From assembly GCF_021026375.1 (NCBI RefSeq), contig NZ_JAJNDB010000001.1, forward strand, positions 1,984,001 through 2,048,000: 64,000 bases of DNA, written 5' to 3'. The position numbers were made by a program, and so were the translations under genes. The stretch comes from Actinomycetospora endophytica. GTDB lineage: Bacteria > Actinomycetota > Actinomycetes > Mycobacteriales > Pseudonocardiaceae. Below, piece after piece: positions 60,076 through 64,000 of this stretch (position 1 is its first letter; each line of letters opens with the position of its first letter). The notes under the pieces are model-generated. The model worked only from the letters and a program-made list of their open reading frames with translations. It did not search any database and had not been told where the DNA came from.

Positions 60076-60696
60076 ATGGCGATCACCCGCGGTTTCACCG
60101 GTCGACGGCGGCAGGCCGAGCGTGACCCGCGCCTGCCTCCCGGGCAGTACGACGTCGGCAGATCCTGGCCCGTGCTCACCGCGGAGCCCACGCCGCGGGT
60201 CGACGCCGAGCGCTGGTCGCTGGCCGTCGACGGCCTCGTCGCGAACCCGACGACGTGGTCGTTGAAGGACCTCAGGAAGCTGGCCGGCGAGGCCTCCGAC
60301 ACCTACCGCGGTGACATCCACTGCGTGACGACGTGGTCGAAGCTCGACACCTCGTTCACCGGCATCGCGCTGGACCGGCTGCTCGAGATCGCGCAGCCGC
60401 TGCCGGCCGCCACGCACATCGTCGAGGAGTCGACGACGCGGTACCGCACCAACCTGCCGCTCGACGACGTCACCGGCGGCAAGGCGTGGATCGTCTGGGA
60501 GCACGAGGGCAAGCCGCTGAGCCGCGAGCACGGCGGCCCGGTGCGGATGCTCGTCCCGCACCTGTACTTCTGGAAGTCCGCGAAATGGATCTCGAAGATC
60601 ACGCTGCTGGACCACGACGAGCCCGGCTTCTGGGAGGTCAACGGCTACCACGACCGCGGGGACCCGTGGCTCGAGCAGCGCTTCGACGGGGACTGA
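60076..60696 (+). CDS. Molybdopterin-dependent oxidoreductase (sulfite-oxidase-like, SUOX fold)
   Basis: 206 residues, complete for the short bacterial SUOX-type family. The molybdenum ligand is Cys83 in GDIHCVTTWSKLDTSF. Other family blocks are GKAWIVWEHEGKPLSREHGG, PVRMLVPHLYFWKSAKWISK and FWEVNGYHDRGDPWLEQRF. No signal peptide or Tat motif, so probably cytosolic. It is followed by a flavoprotein reductase 7 bases downstream, its likely electron partner. The substrate is unknown. Confidence 0.92.
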   Translation: MAITRGFTGRRRQAERDPRLPPGQYDVGRSWPVLTAEPTPRVDAERWSLAVDGLVANPTTWSLKDLRKLAGEASDTYRGDIHCVTTWSKLDTSFTGIALDRLLEIAQPLPAATHIVEESTTRYRTNLPLDDVTGGKAWIVWEHEGKPLSREHGGPVRMLVPHLYFWKSAKWISKITLLDHDEPGFWEVNGYHDRGDPWLEQRFDGD

Positions 60697-60703
60697 GCCG
60701 ACG

Positions 60704-61426
60704 ATGACCGAGACCGGCCAGGACCGCCGCCTCGCCGCGGTGTGGCGCGACGCCCGCGTCGTCGAGGTGCGCCACCACGGGGACCGCGCGGTGATCCTGC
60801 GCCTCGACGTCCCCGACCGCGTGATCCACCGCCCCGGGCAGCACTACGTCGTGCGGCTCCGGGCCGAGGACGGCTACACGGCGAGCCGCTCGTACTCGGC
60901 GGTGTCCGCGCCGTCGGACGACGTCGTGGAGCTCTACGTCGAGCGGGTTCCCGACGGCGAGGTGTCCGGCTTCCTCGCCGAGGTCGTCGAGCCCGGCGAC
61001 CTGCTCGAGTGCCGCGGGCCGATCGGCCGCTGGTTCGCGTGGGACGGCACGACCCCGGCGCTCGGGGTCGGCGGCGGCAGCGGCGTCGCCCCGCTGGTGT
61101 CGATGCTGCGCCACGGGCTCGACGTCGGGCGTCCCGAGCTGCTCTCGCTCGCGGTGTCGGCGCGCACCGCCGCCGACCTGCCCTACCGCGAGGAGCTCGA
61201 GGCGGCCGGGGCGCTGGTGGCGCTCTCCCGCGCTCCCGGCGGGTTCCGGTTGGATGCGGCGTCGATCGGCGCCGTAGCGGACCCGGGCGCTACCGCGTTC
61301 GTGTGCGGTTCCACGCGATTCACCCTGGCGATGGAATCGCACCTGCTCTCCGCCGGGCAGCCCACGGACAGCATCCGGGTCGAGCGGTTCGGGCCGACCG
61401 GGGACGAGGAGGAGACGGATGAGTGA
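60704..61426 (+). CDS. Ferredoxin-reductase-type FAD/NAD(P) oxidoreductase
   Basis: 240 residues. FAD-binding RSYSAVSAPSDD (RxYS motif) after RPGQHYVVRL, and NAD(P) binding GVGGGSGVAPLVSMLRH, then FVCGSTRFTLAMESHLL. It lacks an iron-sulfur domain, so it is a plain flavoprotein reductase. It lies between the molybdopterin oxidoreductase (7 bases) and a disulfide oxidoreductase whose start it overlaps by 8 bases. It probably transfers electrons to or from the molybdenum enzyme. Confidence 0.9.
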   Translation: MTETGQDRRLAAVWRDARVVEVRHHGDRAVILRLDVPDRVIHRPGQHYVVRLRAEDGYTASRSYSAVSAPSDDVVELYVERVPDGEVSGFLAEVVEPGDLLECRGPIGRWFAWDGTTPALGVGGGSGVAPLVSMLRHGLDVGRPELLSLAVSARTAADLPYREELEAAGALVALSRAPGGFRLDAASIGAVADPGATAFVCGSTRFTLAMESHLLSAGQPTDSIRVERFGPTGDEEETDE

Positions 61427-62816
61427 TCTGGACGTCGACGTCGTGGTGATCGGCGCGGGGCCGGTCGGGGAGAACGCCGCGGGCCGTGCCCACGAGCAGG
61501 GCCTCTCGGCCGCGATCGTCGAGGCGGGCCTGGTCGGCGGCGAGTGCTCCTACTACGCGTGCATCCCGTCGAAGGCGCTGCTGCGCCCGGTCGACCTGCT
61601 CGCTGCCACCCATCGCATACCCGGCGTCGAGGCCGGACCGATCGACGTCGGGAAGGTCCTGGCGCGCCGCGACCAGTTCGCGAACCCCGACGACTCCGGC
61701 CAGGCCGACTGGCTCTCCGGCGCCGGCGTCACGCTGCTGCGCGGGCACGGCCGGCTGGCCGGGGAGCGCGCCGTGGAGGTCACCCACGACGACGGCACGA
61801 CGACGACGGTGTCGGCGCGCTCGGTCGTCGTCGCCACCGGCTCGGTGCCGACCGCCCCGCCGGTCGACGGCATCGATGACGTCGGCGCCTGGACCAACCG
61901 CGACGCCACGCAGGTCAAGGACGTCCCGTCGTCGCTGCTGATCCTCGGCGGCGGTGTGGTCGGGGTGGAGATGGCGACGGCGTACGTGCGACTCGGCGCG
62001 CAGGTCACCCTGGTCCAGCACGGTGACCGCCTGATCCCCGCGACCGAGGCCGAGGCCGGCCGTCGGGTCCAGGCCGCCCTGGAGGCGGACGGCGTCGACG
62101 TCCGGCTGGGGACGTCGATGACGGCGGTGCGCCGGGACGGGGCAGACGTCGTGGCGACGCTGGACGACGGCTCCGAGGTGCGCGGCGCGGAACTGCTCGT
62201 CGCCGCGGGCCGCCGGTCCACCACCGACGACCTGGGCCTCGAGACGGTGGGCCTGCCGCCGGGCCGCCCGCTCGGCGCCGACGACACCACGACGGTGCTG
62301 GGCGACTGGCTCTACGCCGTCGGCGACGCCAGCACGGGCGCGAAGCTGACCCACATGGGCAAGTACCAGGCGCGGATCTGCGCGGACGTGATCGTCGCGC
62401 GGGCGCACGGCAAGGAGCTCGGCGGCCGGTACTCCCACCACGCCGCGACGGCCGAGCACACCGCCGTCCCGCAGGTGATCTTCACGGATCCGCAGGTCGC
62501 CGCGGTCGGCCACAGCGAGGCGTCCGCCCGGGACTCCGGCCTGCCGGTCCGCGCGGTGAGCTTCGAGATCGGCAACACCGCGGGCGGGTCCCTGCAGGCC
62601 GACGGGTACGACGGGTTCGCGTCGATCGTCGTCGACACCGAGCGCGAGGTGATCGTCGGCGCGACCTTCGTCGGTCAGGACGTCGCGGACATGGTCCACG
62701 GCGCGACGATCGCGATCGTCGGCGAGGTCCCGCTGTCGCGGCTGTGGCACGCGGTGCCCTCGTTCCCGACGATGAGCGAGGTCTGGCTCCGGCTGTTGGA
62801 GACGTACGGGCTGTAG
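61419..62816 (+). CDS. Pyridine nucleotide-disulfide oxidoreductase (Lpd/MerA-like)
   Basis: 465 residues. FAD loop VVVIGAGPVGENAAGRA, redox disulfide Cys43/Cys48 in GGECSYYACIPSKALL (CxxxxC), NAD loop LILGGGVVGVEMATAYVRLG, and the second FAD motif YAVGDASTGAKLTHMGKYQA. The C-terminal active-site His is present (LWHAVPSFPTMSEVW), as in dihydrolipoamide dehydrogenases rather than MerA, but the GGEC..YYA loop is not the classic Lpd GGTCLNVGC. It could reduce a thiol or a disulfide such as mycothione. It ends the three-gene operon. Confidence 0.9.
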   Translation: MSDLDVDVVVIGAGPVGENAAGRAHEQGLSAAIVEAGLVGGECSYYACIPSKALLRPVDLLAATHRIPGVEAGPIDVGKVLARRDQFANPDDSGQADWLSGAGVTLLRGHGRLAGERAVEVTHDDGTTTTVSARSVVVATGSVPTAPPVDGIDDVGAWTNRDATQVKDVPSSLLILGGGVVGVEMATAYVRLGAQVTLVQHGDRLIPATEAEAGRRVQAALEADGVDVRLGTSMTAVRRDGADVVATLDDGSEVRGAELLVAAGRRSTTDDLGLETVGLPPGRPLGADDTTTVLGDWLYAVGDASTGAKLTHMGKYQARICADVIVARAHGKELGGRYSHHAATAEHTAVPQVIFTDPQVAAVGHSEASARDSGLPVRAVSFEIGNTAGGSLQADGYDGFASIVVDTEREVIVGATFVGQDVADMVHGATIAIVGEVPLSRLWHAVPSFPTMSEVWLRLLETYGL

Positions 62817-62831
62817 GTGCGCTCCGCGCCT

Positions 62832-62871
62832 GTGAGCACTAATTGACGCTATGGCATCAATTTGTGCTCAC
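62832..62871. terminator. Hairpin between convergent genes
   Basis: GTGAGCACTAATTGA (62832-62846) pairs with TCAATTTGTGCTCAC (62857-62871), one mismatch, 10-base loop, nested in a further GTGCGCT/AGCGCAC dyad. The AT-rich inner stem is unusual for this GC-rich region. It overlaps the last codon of the methyltransferase gene. Confidence 0.75.
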
Positions 62872-63485
62872 GAGCGCGCAGCGCACCTCCCCAGGACGAC
62901 GTGGTTCAGCACCGAAGGCCCCGGGATGGCCACCGCCTCCAGCGAGGTGAAGGTGAACCCGGCCCGCTCCACCCGTCCGGCGATGTCCCGCTCCAGGTGG
63001 CAACCGGCGAACAGCCGCTGCTGCATCCCGGTGAGCCGGTGCTGCCAGCGGGCCACGGCCGGGTTCGGCGAGAGCCCGTGGTCGAGGATCAGGAACACCC
63101 CGTCCGGGCGCAGGACCCGCCGCACCTCGGCCAGCGCGGTGTCCAGGTCGGGGATGGTGCACAGCGTGAAGGTGCTGACGACGGTGTCGGCCGCGTCGTC
63201 GGCCAGCGGCAGCGCGGCCCCGTCGAGCCCGACGTGCTCCACCGGGACGGCCGCCGCCGCGATCCGCGGTGCAGCCAGCCGCCGCGCCGTCGTCGAGGGC
63301 TCGACCGCGAGCACCCGGGTGACCGCGGGCGGCAGCAGCGGCAGGTTCGGCGCGGACCCCGAGCCGAGGTCCACGACGACGCTGTGCGCCGGGGCCAGCG
63401 CCCGCTCGCGCAGCCGGCGGACCGGCGGGCGGCCCAGCGCGAGGTCGGTGACACGGGGGACGACCTGCTCGGACCAGACACCCAC
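62868..63485 (-). CDS. Class I SAM-dependent methyltransferase
   Basis: 205 residues from GTG 63485 (GTG 63494 and 63479 are also possible). Motif I is VVVDLGSGSAPNLPLL, followed by VLAVEPSTTARRLA, the post-I and post-II regions ALPLADDAADTVVSTFTLCT and EVRRVLRPDGVFLILDHG. This is the UbiE/Methyltransf_11 small-molecule type. The C-terminal half (RWQHRLTGMQQRLFAGCHLERDI) resembles phospholipid or thiol methyltransferases. Substrate unknown. Convergent with the operon to the left. Confidence 0.88.
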   Translation of the reverse strand: MGVWSEQVVPRVTDLALGRPPVRRLRERALAPAHSVVVDLGSGSAPNLPLLPPAVTRVLAVEPSTTARRLAAPRIAAAAVPVEHVGLDGAALPLADDAADTVVSTFTLCTIPDLDTALAEVRRVLRPDGVFLILDHGLSPNPAVARWQHRLTGMQQRLFAGCHLERDIAGRVERAGFTFTSLEAVAIPGPSVLNHVVLGRCAARS

Positions 63486-63555
63486 GCCGTCCACGCTAAC
63501 GGTCGGTCCGGCGCGCCTATGATCACGCCGCTCACCGCCGGTGGAGGGACGCCCG

Positions 63556-64000
63556 ATGCTCGACAGCACCGCCCACGCGCTGGACCACCGGCTCGCCGTC
63601 GAGCAGTCCCGGGGGCGCGCGCCGTCGATGGCCGGGGCCGTGGTGCGCGGCGGCAAGACGGTGTGGACCGGCGCCCGCGGCCGCGTCGACGGCGCCGTCC
63701 CGACGCCGGACACCCAGTACCGGATCGGGTCGATCACCAAGACCTTCGTCGCCGTGCTCGTGCTGCGCCTGCGTGAGGAGGGGCTGCTGGGTCTCGACGA
63801 TCCGCTGGGTCGCCACCTCCCCGACGCGCCGCTGACCGACCCGACGATCGCACAGCTGCTCGCGCACTCCTCCGGGCTCGCCGCCGAGACCGGGACGCCG
63901 TGGTGGGAACGCTCCGACGGCGCCGTCCGCCCGGACCTCGCGAGCCTCGTCGCGGTGCCGCCGCTCCGGGGGCCCGGTCGGCGGCACCACTACTCGAACG
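63556..64000 (+). CDS. Beta-lactamase/penicillin-binding-fold serine hydrolase (partial)
   Basis: The first 148 residues from ATG 63556; the gene runs out of the window. The catalytic SxxK is in YRIGSITKTFVAVLVL, followed by DPLGRHLPDAPLTDPTIAQLLAHSSGL, and the YxN motif appears at the very edge (HHYSN). No signal peptide in the visible part. Family members are esterases, peptidases and beta-lactamase-like enzymes. It stands 70 bases from the divergent methyltransferase. Confidence 0.88.
   Translation, partial: MLDSTAHALDHRLAVEQSRGRAPSMAGAVVRGGKTVWTGARGRVDGAVPTPDTQYRIGSITKTFVAVLVLRLREEGLLGLDDPLGRHLPDAPLTDPTIAQLLAHSSGLAAETGTPWWERSDGAVRPDLASLVAVPPLRGPGRRHHYSN

Overview
The window is very GC-rich, codon-biased DNA with GTG/TTG starts, mycothiol-type and actinobacterial families (NiCoT, LAL regulators, DUF5709, DUF4236, FmdB, IS481/IS110/IS21/IS3 elements). 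It fits a high-GC actinobacterium, most plausibly Pseudonocardiales (Pseudonocardia-like); the genus is inferred from gene content, not proven.

Layout. (1) 1-2.0 kb: the end of an unknown gene, a truncated IS21 istB and a decayed SDR gene. (2) 2.0-11.9 kb: an amide-utilisation locus. An AmiC-like binding protein faces a MarR regulator, which is followed co-directionally by aliphatic amidase AmiE, two FtsZ/tubulin-like proteins, two paralogous 99-residue proteins, a Ni/Co permease, a Prx5-type peroxiredoxin, a sigma-region-4-like protein and a hypothetical protein. This is the most unusual block. (3) 12-15.8 kb: sparse, with small hypothetical genes, one secreted protein and an orphan LuxR-type HTH. 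(4) 15.8-31.2 kb: a segment bounded by two 264-bp direct repeats, each ending in the 3' half of a tRNA-Thr-like gene (att-like). It holds an IS3 element with a premature stop, IS110 and IS21 remnants, a frameshifted IS481, a TatA-like protein, a tandemly duplicated secreted Gly/Asn-rich gene with a conserved structured leader, and a three-gene cassette of small overlapping paralogues. (5) 31.4-39.6 kb: a benzoate operon with BenA, BenB, a single ORF fusing BenC reductase, a GntR-type FCD domain and BenD, then a LAL/LuxR regulator and a DinB/maleylpyruvate-isomerase-like protein. (6) 39.6-44.2 kb: an I9-like protein, a cytosolic-looking subtilase, a PLD-type protein and an alpha/beta hydrolase. 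(7) 44.2-51 kb: butanediol-type dehydrogenase, an SDR, a 10-TM membrane protein and E2/E1beta/E1alpha of a 2-oxo acid dehydrogenase. (8) 51-64 kb: ordinary chromosomal genes: MerR and TetR regulators with visible operators next to SDR genes, DUF2461, an N-acetylmuramoyl-alanine amidase, FmdB, PEBP, DUF1275, DUF5709, a UBP zinc finger, a molybdopterin oxidoreductase with two flavoprotein partners, a methyltransferase and a partial beta-lactamase-fold hydrolase.

How the genes may work together. The amidase block reads as one transcription unit for amide hydrolysis; the Ni/Co permease, a His-rich N-terminus and a conserved Cys-x3-Cys-x-Cys motif in the tubulin-like proteins suggest a metal-linked process of unknown nature. 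The ben operon converts benzoate to catechol, with its LAL activator encoded in the same operon. The 15-31 kb segment looks like an accreted, partly decayed integrative element at a tRNA gene.
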